26,560 nt of DNA from a virus, in the IMG/VR virus record IMGVR_UViG_3300042197_000359, positions 1 to 26,560 of that record. One strand, given 5' to 3'. The translations under genes were made by a program, and so were the position numbers. Below are positions 12,071-19,265 of this stretch, one piece after another (positions within the stretch are counted from its first letter, which is position 1; each line of letters begins with the position of its first letter). Below the pieces are notes generated by a model, which saw nothing but the letters and a program-made list of their open reading frames with translations, ran no database searches and had not been told where the DNA came from.

Positions 12071-13535
12071 ATTAAAAAACTTTGGACCTGTCTATTTAAT
12101 TAATCTTAAAGATCAGGTTCATAGATTAAAGAGCGCCCAAAAACAATTTAAACAATACAGGATAAAAGATTATACTGTTATTGAGGCTATAGATGGCAGA
12201 AACAATGACTTATCAAGCATTATTGATGGCAAGTATCCAAACTTAAAACCATCAGAAATTGGTTGCATAACATCACACATTAAAGCATTAAGACATTGGC
12301 TAGAAACTTCTAATAGCGAATATGCAATAATTATGGAAGATGATTTTAGTTTTGATACCGTGGATTATTGGCGGTGGGATTGGGATTATGTATTAAAGAA
12401 CATACCAAAAGATGCCGACATAGTACAGTTTGTTATGATAAAGAATGAACCAATAAAATTTAATATGCACAAAAAGGAAAGTTTTGATAGAAGGAATAGG
12501 GCGACCTACTCATGGTCAACAGCCTGTTATTTAATAAAAAGAAAATATGCAGAAATGCTTGTGCAAAAGCATGTTGTTGGTAATAAATTCAAGTTAGATA
12601 GTTTTGGTTTCAGAAATCAGGCTGCTGATGTTGTTTTATACAATCTAGGAAACGCTTACTCAATGCCACTCTTTACTCATATTTTTGACCAAAAGGGTTC
12701 TATAAATCAAGATCATTCTGATTTTCATAACAGATCAAGAAATTTTATTTATGAGTGGTGGAAAAAAAATGCAAAACTGTATTCAAAAGAACAGTTTTTT
12801 CAAATACAGGGTGAACTAAAACACAAGGTCAACAAGCCAAAAATATGTTTTAAGATATTTCATGATGAAAATAATGAAAAAATTGAAACAAGAAAAAAAT
12901 TAGTTAAACGTGCAAAGAAACAGTTGGTACAAGACTTTAAAGAAATAGACACTCCAACAATAATTATGAAAAATAAAGAAGACATATCTTCTTTTTATAA
13001 AAACTCTAAAATTAAAATTGATCCAAAAGGGTATCAGGGAAATGGCTGGAAGCCTGGAGAATTGGGCATATGGGCAAGTAATTATAGTGCCTGGGTTAAT
13101 TTTTCTAAATCTGATAATGATTGCCTTATGCTTATGGAAGATGACATACAACTATCAGGCAAGTTCAATGAAATGATTTACAAATATATTGATGAGTTGC
13201 CTGTAGATTGGGACGTGTTTACAGTTTATATACCAGAAACTGGAAATGTAAGATATAAACAAAACTTTAAAGATCTGATGGTAGGAAAAGAAAATATTTG
13301 CAGAGTTTACCAATCATGGTCTTGTTTGTGTTATGTAGTAAGTAAAACTGGTGCTGAAAAAATGATTAGAGATGTTCGGAAGCCAGTAAGTAGACCAATA
13401 GATCATTACTTATATTATCATGACAAATTAAATGTTTATGCTTTAAAGTTGGGCACACAAAATATTTGCCATATATACAGAACAAGGTCTACCGTGCAGA
13501 ATGTTGAAAAAGAAGATATGACTGGTTATGTTTAA
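12063..13535 (+). CDS. tandem GT25-like glycosyltransferase
   Basis: 490 residues with two glycosyltransferase-25-like domains. Domain 1 (1-215): VYLINLKDQVHRL, GCITSHIKALRHW, MEDDFSF (EDD at 92-94), WSTACYLI. Domain 2 (about 260-490): a diverged copy with ELGIWASNYSAWVNF, LMEDDIQL (EDD at 359-361) and SWSCLCYVVSKTGAEKMI. Both keep the EDD metal motif, so both may be active and add two sugars. GT25 enzymes are galactosyl or glucosyl transferases of LPS and glycoproteins (family knowledge). Overlaps the methyltransferase by eight bases and the convergent gene by four. Confidence 0.8.
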   Translation: MNKLKNFGPVYLINLKDQVHRLKSAQKQFKQYRIKDYTVIEAIDGRNNDLSSIIDGKYPNLKPSEIGCITSHIKALRHWLETSNSEYAIIMEDDFSFDTVDYWRWDWDYVLKNIPKDADIVQFVMIKNEPIKFNMHKKESFDRRNRATYSWSTACYLIKRKYAEMLVQKHVVGNKFKLDSFGFRNQAADVVLYNLGNAYSMPLFTHIFDQKGSINQDHSDFHNRSRNFIYEWWKKNAKLYSKEQFFQIQGELKHKVNKPKICFKIFHDENNEKIETRKKLVKRAKKQLVQDFKEIDTPTIIMKNKEDISSFYKNSKIKIDPKGYQGNGWKPGELGIWASNYSAWVNFSKSDNDCLMLMEDDIQLSGKFNEMIYKYIDELPVDWDVFTVYIPETGNVRYKQNFKDLMVGKENICRVYQSWSCLCYVVSKTGAEKMIRDVRKPVSRPIDHYLYYHDKLNVYALKLGTQNICHIYRTRSTVQNVEKEDMTGYV

Positions 13536-14230
13536 AGATACTTATTGTATAGATGGTGTATTGCAGATCCTTTAGGAAGGTCATTTTTGTCTATGCCCTC
13601 TCTATTTAAAAACTGATTCCATATCTGCAATGTATGGCTGTTTTTACATTTATCCAGGACCTCTTGTTTATGTTGTTTAGACCAAATCTTTTTCCATTGC
13701 CAAAAATGTATTGGATAAAATACTTCTGGTGGCTGTGCATATTGCAACACGTTGAATTCGTTTGCACCTTTTGTTACAAGCAGTGGACCTATCTCTGACC
13801 ATACTATCTTATCTTTATCATATTTGGTAGAATTTTTAATTAAATAATTTATTAGATTAGAGTTTTTAGGCATTCTTAATATTCCATTTGCCAATCTATC
13901 ATCTTCCTCAAAACCAAAAAGGTATTCTCCAAAATCCCAATCAGATCTTAAACATATGGAGTCAGTGTCAGTCCAAGTAAGTCCAGTTTCTTTTATCATT
14001 TTATATCTAAACATATCTGCAAATGGACCATAGGAGTTTTGTATTTTAAATAGTTGAGACTCTGGAATTATTTTATTTGCATTCTGTTTTTTAATACCTT
14101 GCGGAACCTGTAGGTTCATGTCATATACAAATAATGTAAAATTATGCCCGTGATATATAAAAGAAGCAAGAGCAGTTTGCTCAACTTTGCTTAAAGGATT
14201 TCCTATCCATAGTGATCCAAAATCTGCCAT
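13532..14230 (-). CDS. GT32-like sugar transferase with DXD motif
   Basis: 232 residues. FADMFRYKMIKETGLTWTDTDSICL (residues 70-94) is the Gly_transf_sug/DXD signature, with ADMFRY followed by D88-T-D90 that binds metal and nucleotide-sugar. The N-terminal SLWIGNPLSKVEQTALASFI is also usual for the family. No membrane segment. GGAAAGAG is the SD. Separated from the upstream holin-like gene by a 10-bp-stem hairpin, so it is probably its own unit in the glycan island. Confidence 0.8.
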   Translation of the reverse strand: MADFGSLWIGNPLSKVEQTALASFIYHGHNFTLFVYDMNLQVPQGIKKQNANKIIPESQLFKIQNSYGPFADMFRYKMIKETGLTWTDTDSICLRSDWDFGEYLFGFEEDDRLANGILRMPKNSNLINYLIKNSTKYDKDKIVWSEIGPLLVTKGANEFNVLQYAQPPEVFYPIHFWQWKKIWSKQHKQEVLDKCKNSHTLQIWNQFLNREGIDKNDLPKGSAIHHLYNKYL

Positions 14231-14246
14231 ATGACTCTTTCCATAA

Positions 14247-14278
14247 ATAAAGCGGACCTATTTCTAGATCCGCTTTAT
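14247..14278 (-). terminator. 10-bp-stem hairpin between holin-like gene and GT32-like gene
   Basis: ATAAAGCGGA (14247-14256)/TCCGCTTTAT (14269-14278) with a 12-base loop, a perfect stem. On the leftward strand it follows the 14298 stop and is followed by TTATGG, a weak U-run. Likely terminates the long leftward transcript. Confidence 0.5.
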
Positions 14279-14297
14279 CTATACCAACCTTAAATTA

Positions 14298-14546
14298 CTA
14301 GTCAGCCTTATTCTTTGCCTTTGCAGACTTTAGAGCCTTATCAACGGCTGCTGCTGCTGGCATACGACCAAATGCTGGATCGTTTGGATTAACTGCACGT
14401 GCTAGTACTGGGATAAGCGCTCCTACGAGTGCTGCCCATAGATCCTTTGGATCTGTTACTCCTGCAACGTATAATGCTGATGCTGCACCTACAACTGAAC
14501 GACCATATGATGCAAGCATTGCCTTGTGTTCTTTTTTGAGTTCCAT
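14298..14546 (-). CDS. holin-like membrane protein
   Basis: 82 residues: basic N-terminus (MELKKEHKAML), a glycine/alanine-rich hydrophobic stretch (SVVGAASALYVAGV, then LWAALVGALIPVLARAV), then a Lys/Ala-rich soluble tail. The RSVVGAASALYVAGVTDP pattern is one I recall for actinophage holin-like proteins. AGGAGG precedes the ATG. Its role is probably membrane permeabilisation at lysis, but it lies far from the endolysin, so this is not certain. Confidence 0.65.
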   Translation of the reverse strand: MELKKEHKAMLASYGRSVVGAASALYVAGVTDPKDLWAALVGALIPVLARAVNPNDPAFGRMPAAAAVDKALKSAKAKNKAD

Positions 14547-14555
14547 TTTTTCCTC

Positions 14556-14714
14556 CTAGGATAGAACTTTAATTAGTATAGCATAACCAGCCCAAAGACC
14601 AACAATTCCTGCGACTCCCGCAAAAACTGGTGGTGCTGGTACTGGTAATTTGAATGCAGCAAATACTACACCACATCCAAAACCTGTTAATGTTGATAAA
14701 AATATTTCTTTCAA
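14556..14714 (-). CDS. XapX-domain membrane protein
   Basis: 52 residues from a TTG start at 14714, with GGAG seven bases upstream, to TAG 14558-14556. The sequence KEIFLSTLTGFGCGVVFAAF-KLPVPAPPVFAGVAGIVGLW has the KxPVPAPP turn between two helices that defines XapX (DUF1427) proteins. Two membrane passes. Function unknown. The start overlaps the upstream stop by four bases (TTGA), which supports the unusual start codon. Confidence 0.75.
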   Translation of the reverse strand: MKEIFLSTLTGFGCGVVFAAFKLPVPAPPVFAGVAGIVGLWAGYAILIKVLS

Positions 14715-14923
14715 AAATTTTCTCCTTTGTTTCTAGCATCTGGATCTGTTTCAGGATTGTCTAAAGGCGTTGGTGCAGTAGCCAGAGCACCACATTCGTG
14801 ACATTGTATATCTAAGTGATACATCCCTATAGTATAGGTTTCTGGATCAAAGGAAATTAATGCTCTAAATAAAGTACCGCCACACTCAGGGCAAACGCAC
14901 GTTGGTATTCCTCTAGCGTCCAC
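14711..14923 (-). CDS. zinc-ribbon protein, conserved in actinophages
   Basis: 70 residues: CPECGG (C11, C14) and CHECGA (C41, C44) form a four-Cys zinc ribbon around FDPETYTIGMYHLD. The DARGIPTCVCPECGGTLFRA and ATAPTPLDNPE segments match a short family I associate with actinophages (recollection). Possibly a structural zinc protein or regulator. It overlaps the upstream membrane protein by 11 bases. Confidence 0.75.
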   Translation of the reverse strand: MDARGIPTCVCPECGGTLFRALISFDPETYTIGMYHLDIQCHECGALATAPTPLDNPETDPDARNKGENF

Positions 14924-15308
14924 TGTTTTCCTCTTCTGGTAACAACTTTTTTAGTTCTTCAAATTCTTTAGTTATTTTTTTTAATGCAAAATCGTGTGGA
15001 GGCATCATTCCTTCAACTGCTGCACCATATTTATTATAATGCTGCAGTTGTGGTTCCACCTCTTGTATAAATTTTTTTAAACCACCCTGAACATTTTCAA
15101 TATACTCATATGCCCATTCACGAGAATCTGATAAGAACTTAATAAAGTTTTCTTTATGAACATCAATATCTTCGCTATTATTTTGCGGAGACTCCAGAAC
15201 CACTTTCATTAAAGCCTGTTTTACTACTGACAATTGTTTTTGAGAATTATAGTATGCTAAACAAAATGAAAGAGTTAATATGGATAGGACAGATAGAGCA
15301 ATTTCCAT
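14913..15308 (-). CDS. membrane-anchored helical protein, leaderless
   Basis: 131 residues: an N-terminal signal-anchor helix (IALSVLSILTLSFCLAYY, residues 2-19), then a long charged helical region with SDSREWAYEYIENVQ..LKKFIQEVEPQLQHYNKYG. Probably one membrane pass with the rest on one side. Function unknown. TACAAT (15320-15315) lies six bases before the ATG, so translation is likely leaderless. It begins a co-transcribed set running into the zinc ribbon and XapX genes. Confidence 0.7.
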   Translation of the reverse strand: MEIALSVLSILTLSFCLAYYNSQKQLSVVKQALMKVVLESPQNNSEDIDVHKENFIKFLSDSREWAYEYIENVQGGLKKFIQEVEPQLQHYNKYGAAVEGMMPPHDFALKKITKEFEELKKLLPEEENSGR

Positions 15309-15312
15309 ATCT

Positions 15313-15810
15313 CTATTGTACTCTACTTTCGTGAGTTACCCAGTAGTATTGGCAAGGCGTTTTACGCTCAGGGCAGCAGGGTATGTTATGAGGACTATAC
15401 ATTGAGTCTTGATATCTAGCATAGTACAATGGATCTTTTTTGAACAAGTTAAATCTATGCGTAGTAATAACACGCATTAACTTTATATTATCAAGCATCC
15501 ATGATGGTGGATCATAATTCCATTTAGATCCAACTTTGGCTACTAGAGCATTAATATTATTTTGGTTGCCTTCGGTATTTATACCCCGAAATTTTGCTTC
15601 TGTAATCATATTTTGAATATAATTAAGAAGACTACCTTCGTGACCTTTCCACATAAGAACTGCTGGATGATTGCGCCAGCCACCAGTTTTAGACATACCA
15701 GAATTAACATTTAATATTTGATATCCCTCAAGTATTTGTTTATTTAATCTTTTATTGTCTAATGCTTGTGCACACTTTGCATATGTAGAATGTGGTAAAA
15801 ATGTTTGCAT
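15313..15810 (-). CDS. pyrimidine-dimer DNA glycosylase-like protein (Pyr_excise)
   Basis: 165 residues with MQTFLPHSTYAKCAQALDNKRLNKQ (1-25) and HPAVLMWKGHE (48-58), the conserved opening of the Pyr_excise family that includes T4 endonuclease V-like repair enzymes. It would cut UV-induced pyrimidine dimers by glycosylase/AP-lyase chemistry, useful to phages of sunlit water. The C-terminus has CCPERKTPCQYYW, possibly metal-binding. The start overlaps the preceding stop (TAATG), so translation is coupled. Catalytic residues are not confirmed here. Confidence 0.8.
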   Translation of the reverse strand: MQTFLPHSTYAKCAQALDNKRLNKQILEGYQILNVNSGMSKTGGWRNHPAVLMWKGHEGSLLNYIQNMITEAKFRGINTEGNQNNINALVAKVGSKWNYDPPSWMLDNIKLMRVITTHRFNLFKKDPLYYARYQDSMYSPHNIPCCPERKTPCQYYWVTHESRVQ

Positions 15811-16040
15811 TATTTTAATGGCTTTCGTGTTACTAGCACGATAGCACCCTCCATTTCTAACGCCTTTTTTACAAGAGTAACGTATTTGACCGCTTCCATT
15901 TTCTCGTCATGCGTTAATGTCAAGAAAGATCTTTCATCTAATTTTATCGTAAGAAAGTGTTCGTTGTCAATAAGAGAAATAGTAAAATTTTTAGGAGCAG
16001 ATATAGAATGAAAAGCCTTACGCATGTTATCTGTATACAT
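15810..16040 (-). CDS. conserved hypothetical, 76 residues
   Basis: Start taken at ATG 16040, where it overlaps the WhiB stop (TAATG); a longer frame to 16079 would lie inside the WhiB gene. The protein is alpha/beta (FTISLIDNEHFLTIKLDERSFL, then EKMEAVKYVTLVKKALEMEGAIV). No catalytic motif or membrane segment. Co-transcribed with WhiB and the dimer glycosylase-like gene. Function unknown. Confidence 0.65.
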   Translation of the reverse strand: MYTDNMRKAFHSISAPKNFTISLIDNEHFLTIKLDERSFLTLTHDEKMEAVKYVTLVKKALEMEGAIVLVTRKPLK

Positions 16041-16324
16041 TATTTTTCCATAGTTAGTGCTTGCCAGGTGTAGGACCAATCTTTTTTGGTTTTATGATTA
16101 TTAAACTCTTTTGATACTTCCCCACCTTCTAGGTAGATACCGCCCCAGACACCCCACTCTTTTCCAGATATGCCTACTGCAAAACAAGTTTTTGCAACTG
16201 GACAAGTTCTACATAAAGAGTCTACAAACTGTCTGCTTTCTTCTTGTTCTTCGTAAGTATCAAAAAATAGATTGGTTTCAGATCCCAAACATAGGGCATT
16301 GTCTTTCCACAAATGCTGTTGCAC
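16040..16324 (-). CDS. WhiB-family Fe-S transcription regulator
   Basis: 94 residues with the four cluster-binding Cys C12, C38, C41, C47 (C-x25-C-x2-C-x5-C) and the GVWGG turn at 58-62, the hallmark of WhiB proteins found in actinobacteria and their phages. It would bind a [4Fe-4S] cluster and sigma factor region 4 to alter transcription, perhaps redirecting host promoters or blocking superinfection. The basic tail (NNHKTKKDW) is the DNA-contact region. GTG start with AAGGGA in the previous gene's last codons; coupled to neighbours. Confidence 0.92.
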   Translation of the reverse strand: MQQHLWKDNALCLGSETNLFFDTYEEQEESRQFVDSLCRTCPVAKTCFAVGISGKEWGVWGGIYLEGGEVSKEFNNHKTKKDWSYTWQALTMEK

Positions 16325-16326
16325 GG

Positions 16327-16536
16327 CTATCCCTTATACTTATTCGGAATATCCCATCCATTGCGAGTAACTGTGTAAATGCGCTGAATATACCAGGCTC
16401 CATCTACTCTGACTCCATTGACGGCAGTGCGACCTGCTTCAGAACGTTTTCGCTCTGCTACATCCCAACCAATCCAAGAAAGGTTATTATTGCGAGCAAC
16501 AATCTTTTCCATTTTTCCTAAATCTTTTACTATCAC
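16327..16536 (-). CDS. small conserved hypothetical
   Basis: 69 residues from a GTG at 16536 chosen because AGGAGA sits four bases upstream; an ATG eight codons later (TTAGGAAAAATGG) is an alternative. The stretch NNNLSWIGWDVAERKRSEAG and GAWYIQRIYTVTRNGWDIP look like a small beta-rich domain. Function unknown. It lies directly before WhiB and provides its SD in its last codons. Confidence 0.6.
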   Translation of the reverse strand: MIVKDLGKMEKIVARNNNLSWIGWDVAERKRSEAGRTAVNGVRVDGAWYIQRIYTVTRNGWDIPNKYKG

Positions 16537-16544
16537 TGTTTCTC

Positions 16545-16895
16545 CTAATATCTAAAAATTCCGACTTCAACATTTTGAAGTTCGGCTTTTGCAACTAACT
16601 TTGATACTGTTTGTTTTGGTTTACTTAAAAATGCAAAGTAATTTATATATTTCATATTTTCTTCTACCCAGTACATTGGAACCTTATGAAGTTTAATCTT
16701 TCTTCCTCTGGCTTTCATGCCACGCTCAGACAAATTTACAAACTCCATTGCCATAGAATTTATTTTTGCTGGACCAGCGGAATAAATATTTAACTCTACA
16801 TCGTTTTCTTGCATACCAGACATAGCAACACCCATGGCACGGAGAAATACGTTGTAGTCATTAAATTCATTCGTTCCTTGAATTACCACGTTCAT
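16545..16895 (-). CDS. possible SLOG/Rossmann-type nucleotide-binding protein
   Basis: 116 residues from the ATG at 16895, with GGTGGGGG upstream. An in-frame GTG at 16907 is four bases after the -10 and cannot be excluded. MNVVIQGTNEFNDYNVFLRAMG..MQENDVELNIYSAGPAKINSMAMEFVNLSERG shows a strand-loop-helix opening and a SAGP..N-type loop that suggests the SLOG/DUF2493-like fold. No proof of ligand. The promoter lies in the preceding gene. Confidence 0.55.
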   Translation of the reverse strand: MNVVIQGTNEFNDYNVFLRAMGVAMSGMQENDVELNIYSAGPAKINSMAMEFVNLSERGMKARGRKIKLHKVPMYWVEENMKYINYFAFLSKPKQTVSKLVAKAELQNVEVGIFRY

Positions 16896-17277
16896 TTTTA
16901 CCCCCACCTAAATTATCCAATATAAAAAGCATTTTGTCAAGTTCATTCTTGGGCATATTATATATGTCAACAGGAACTGCTTCATTTGGATTTGGTCTAC
17001 CATTGATCAATGATGAAACATAGAAAATATTATTTTTTACCCAATATGCGCTATTATCTATGATTACCACTTTGGTATTTCCATCTTCTGATCTTTTTGC
17101 CAATTGAGAAAATGTTTTATTCTGTTGTATGTCTCTAGAAAAAAAAGTCTTTAAAATGTTATGCATTTCACTTTGTTTAGTTACTTTGTAATTCATTTTA
17201 GGCTTTTTAATTTTCATAATAAAGAGTATACCAGTTATCCCCACCATTGTCAACAAACAAACTAGAAGTATGTCCAT
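16867..17277 (-). CDS. hypothetical protein; start 17277 (membrane anchor) or 17217 (leaderless)
   Basis: The longest frame (136 residues) starts at 17277 with AGGA before the ATG and gives an N-terminal membrane helix (ILLVCLLTMVGITGILFIM) followed by KIKKPK. A second ATG at 17217 (116 residues) is placed seven bases after a perfect TTGACA-N17-TATACT promoter, so a soluble leaderless form is equally possible. The rest is alpha/beta (NTKVVIIDNSAYWVKNNIFYV, then PVDIYNMPKNELDKMLFIL). Function unknown. Both forms may be made. Confidence 0.6.
   Translation of the reverse strand: MDILLVCLLTMVGITGILFIMKIKKPKMNYKVTKQSEMHNILKTFFSRDIQQNKTFSQLAKRSEDGNTKVVIIDNSAYWVKNNIFYVSSLINGRPNPNEAVPVDIYNMPKNELDKMLFILDNLGGGKNERGNSRNE
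16912..16940 (-). promoter_or_regulatory. promoter for the 16895 gene
   Basis: On the minus strand TTGACA (16940-16935), 17 bases, GATAAT (16917-16912), inside the end of the preceding gene. Confidence 0.5.
17225..17253 (-). promoter_or_regulatory. consensus promoter inside the 17277 reading frame
   Basis: On the minus strand TTGACA (17253-17248), 17 bases, TATACT (17230-17225); the ATG at 17217 follows after seven bases. It overlaps codons for the predicted membrane helix of the longer form. Confidence 0.6.
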
Positions 17278-17296
17278 TTTCCTATATTTCTATTTG

Positions 17297-17701
17297 TTAC
17301 TTAGGGCTAAAAGGGCTGCTTTCCCATACCTTTTTTGCTCTATTCTTTTCACGTTCAACAATTTTTCTTGACCAAGAAAATCCTGCATCTCCACCCCAAG
17401 CGTCCCACATGATTCTTCCATTTGATGGATTGGATGTATTGTAAAAATCTTTACCTTTTTTGTCAACTTCATGACGTGAAAAAAAAGAAAACATTCTTTT
17501 TACAGTAGAAAGAGACATAGATCTACCAGCCACAATGTCTGTAGCACGACCCCAGCCTACTGGAGTCCCTGCACCCCTTGCCTTGCCCTCTTCCTTCCAG
17601 CGCAATGCACGTCTTGCTGCTGACTTCATTCCAGAAGTTGGTGCATAGGTTTCTTCCTTGTATATGTCAGAAGGTTGAACTACCTTTGTTCTACTTTCCA
17701 T
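17297..17701 (-). CDS. conserved phage protein with HEVDKKGK motif
   Basis: 134 residues from the ATG at 17701 (GGGGAG about ten bases upstream). The order AARRALRWKEEGKARGAGTPVGWGRATDIVAGRSMS...KRMFSFFSRHEVDKKGKDF...GRIMWDAWGGDAG matches a widespread phage family of unknown function that often lies near capsid genes (recollection). Very basic N-terminal half, possibly nucleic-acid-binding. It overlaps the preceding small gene by 11 bases. A TTG-started longer version is less likely. Confidence 0.75.
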   Translation of the reverse strand: MESRTKVVQPSDIYKEETYAPTSGMKSAARRALRWKEEGKARGAGTPVGWGRATDIVAGRSMSLSTVKRMFSFFSRHEVDKKGKDFYNTSNPSNGRIMWDAWGGDAGFSWSRKIVEREKNRAKKVWESSPFSPK

Positions 17702-17831
17702 TTTTTTTATACTCCCCGTATTTTCCAAGTACTGCTTTTATTGTTCCATCTTTACGAAGACGAACAATCATGCCATCTTTAATTTGAACTGGATTAAAAG
17801 GATGTTTAGTTTTAAATTTTCCAGATGACAT
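17691..17831 (-). CDS. 46-residue basic small protein
   Basis: ATG 17831 overlaps the previous stop (TAATG); TAG 17693-17691 lies inside the next gene. MSSGKFKTKHPFNPVQIKDG continues as MIVRLRKDGTIKAVLGKYGEYKKNGK: 13 Lys/Arg in 46 residues and an SH3-like run of strands (GMIVRLRKDGTIKAVLG). Possibly a small DNA- or RNA-binding protein. The coupled position between two conserved genes supports it. Confidence 0.6.
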   Translation of the reverse strand: MSSGKFKTKHPFNPVQIKDGMIVRLRKDGTIKAVLGKYGEYKKNGK

Positions 17832-18673
17832 TATTTTTTAAATCCTTTAAAATCTAGCAGTCCGCCACTCCAAATACTTTTTGTAACATCTTTTTCTGAT
17901 TTATATGTTCCACCACGACGCTTGTATTCTTGCACTACCCAAGAATTTGCGACTGCAGATGGATATACATCAAACTTATCTTTTGCTTCACGAATAATTT
18001 GTGCATACAGGCGAGCATTTGATGGTTCACTACCGCCACGACGTGGTTGTATAAATTCATCATAGTTTGGTTTCTTTGCTTTATCAATATTGTCGGACTT
18101 TGATACTGGAACACAATTTGGAACCATGCGCCCACCTTTTTCTTTCATGCCCCTTTGTTCATAGCCAACCCAACACGCTTTAGTCATGTTGTCCCATTTA
18201 TCTTCATCTTCATTGTCTGAATGATAAGATTTCATTGTTTCTTCTGCGTCCATGTTGTGATCCTTAATATTTATTTTTTGTGCATCTGCATACATCATGC
18301 CAATACTGTACGCAGTTGGTTCCCATCCGCCATCTTCTTCTTTATAAACTCTAACAGACATTGCAGGATTTTCTGGAGGCATTGATTCAAGGGCATACCT
18401 AGTTCCAGGAGTTCCAAGAGTTCCACCCTCAGTCATAATGTGCTCAATCATTCCGTGAACAAGACCTTCTGTCGTTGCTCCCATAACAAAATCGCCCTCT
18501 TTAAGAGTGTGCATGTTCTTACCTATATTGCCCTCAGATTGGTTTATAGCGTAGATCTGTGCTGCTGCCTGTGTACGAGTATCATGACAGCCCATTACTT
18601 CATTTGTACCCTCTTTTAAAGCAGGGTATCCAGAACAACCGTATGAACCTTTAGCACCTACACGATATGGCAT
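17831..18673 (-). CDS. multi-domain conserved phage protein (DUF5872-like C-terminus)
   Basis: 280 residues. Residues 1-48 hold a GCSGYPALKEGTNEVMGCHDTRTQAAAQIYAIN motif recalled from many phage proteins. Residues about 58-135 (GDFVMGATTEGLVHGMIEHI..GGWEPTAYSIG) resemble XkdF- or head-associated small beta domains. The C-terminus (about 205-265; YAQIIREAKDKFDVYPSAVANSWVVQEYKRRGG) looks like DUF5872. A structural or morphogenesis-linked role is possible but unproven. Extended -10 TGaTATAAT (18685-18680) lies six bases before the ATG (leaderless). Confidence 0.65.
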   Translation of the reverse strand: MPYRVGAKGSYGCSGYPALKEGTNEVMGCHDTRTQAAAQIYAINQSEGNIGKNMHTLKEGDFVMGATTEGLVHGMIEHIMTEGGTLGTPGTRYALESMPPENPAMSVRVYKEEDGGWEPTAYSIGMMYADAQKINIKDHNMDAEETMKSYHSDNEDEDKWDNMTKACWVGYEQRGMKEKGGRMVPNCVPVSKSDNIDKAKKPNYDEFIQPRRGGSEPSNARLYAQIIREAKDKFDVYPSAVANSWVVQEYKRRGGTYKSEKDVTKSIWSGGLLDFKGFKK

Positions 18674-18685
18674 ATAGCCATTATA

Positions 18686-19018
18686 TCAGAATTGTTGACT
18701 ATATAGTCGTTTGATTTCCTGTAAAGACCATCTCTGGCTATCTGTAAGTCTTGTCATTTCTTTATCATCAAACGCAAGTTCTGTTAATTTTACCTTTGGA
18801 TCATCACTAAGAAAATCTATGTTAATAAAACCTTTTTCCCAAAGAGCCATCATTTCTGCATTTACAAAACTCATATGTTCAGAGTATAGTTCTGGCATAA
18901 CCTCTTTTAATTTAGATGTAAAATTATATAACATTTCCCCAGATTCTGACACCCCTGCAGCCTCCAATGCTCCAGAAAGCACAAGCATCTCCATTATTTT
19001 TTGCTCTTCGTTATCCAT
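18686..19018 (-). CDS. conserved hypothetical, 110 residues
   Basis: Helical acidic protein (KIMEMLVLSGALEAAGVSESGEMLYNFTSKLKEVMPELY) with a C-terminal SQRWSLQEIKRLYSQQF. No family is recognised with confidence. It overlaps the thioredoxin stop by eight bases, so it is part of the same transcript. Function unknown; no metal or catalytic motif. Confidence 0.65.
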   Translation of the reverse strand: MDNEEQKIMEMLVLSGALEAAGVSESGEMLYNFTSKLKEVMPELYSEHMSFVNAEMMALWEKGFINIDFLSDDPKVKLTELAFDDKEMTRLTDSQRWSLQEIKRLYSQQF

Positions 19019-19265
19019 TTATAAAGTCTATCAAACTTTCTCTTGTTTGTCCACCTATAATTCTATTTTTTTCTATACCGTTTTCAAATAAAATAAATGT
19101 TGGAATAGATTGAACCATAAATGTGTTTGCTAAACTAGAATTATCATCAACGTCTATTATCTGAAACATGGCAGTTGTTTGCTCACGGCTAAGTTCCTCC
19201 ACTATTGGTCGTGTTCGCTTGCATGGAGGACACCAGTCTGCAGTAAAATAATATACAGTTTTCAT
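19011..19265 (-). CDS. thioredoxin-like protein
   Basis: 84 residues with the redox centre C12-P-P-C15 (ADWCPPCKRTRP) and the cis-proline loop SIPTF (P55). Slightly shorter than a standard thioredoxin (about 105). CPPC instead of CGPC suggests a changed redox potential. It reduces disulfides in the cytoplasm, perhaps for a phage ribonucleotide reductase or polymerase outside the window. Overlaps the nuclease stop (ATGA). Confidence 0.85.
   Translation of the reverse strand: MKTVYYFTADWCPPCKRTRPIVEELSREQTTAMFQIIDVDDNSSLANTFMVQSIPTFILFENGIEKNRIIGGQTRESLIDFING

Noticed and set aside
17438-17466. Minus-strand TTGACA-N17-TACAAT promoter inside the 17297-17701 gene
   Set aside because: The match is good, but it lies in codons for a conserved motif (HEVDKKGKDFYNT) and no start codon with fitting spacing follows.
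17290-17472. Leftward 60-codon ORF inside the 17297-17701 gene
   Set aside because: It is a different-frame shadow of a conserved gene without its own SD.
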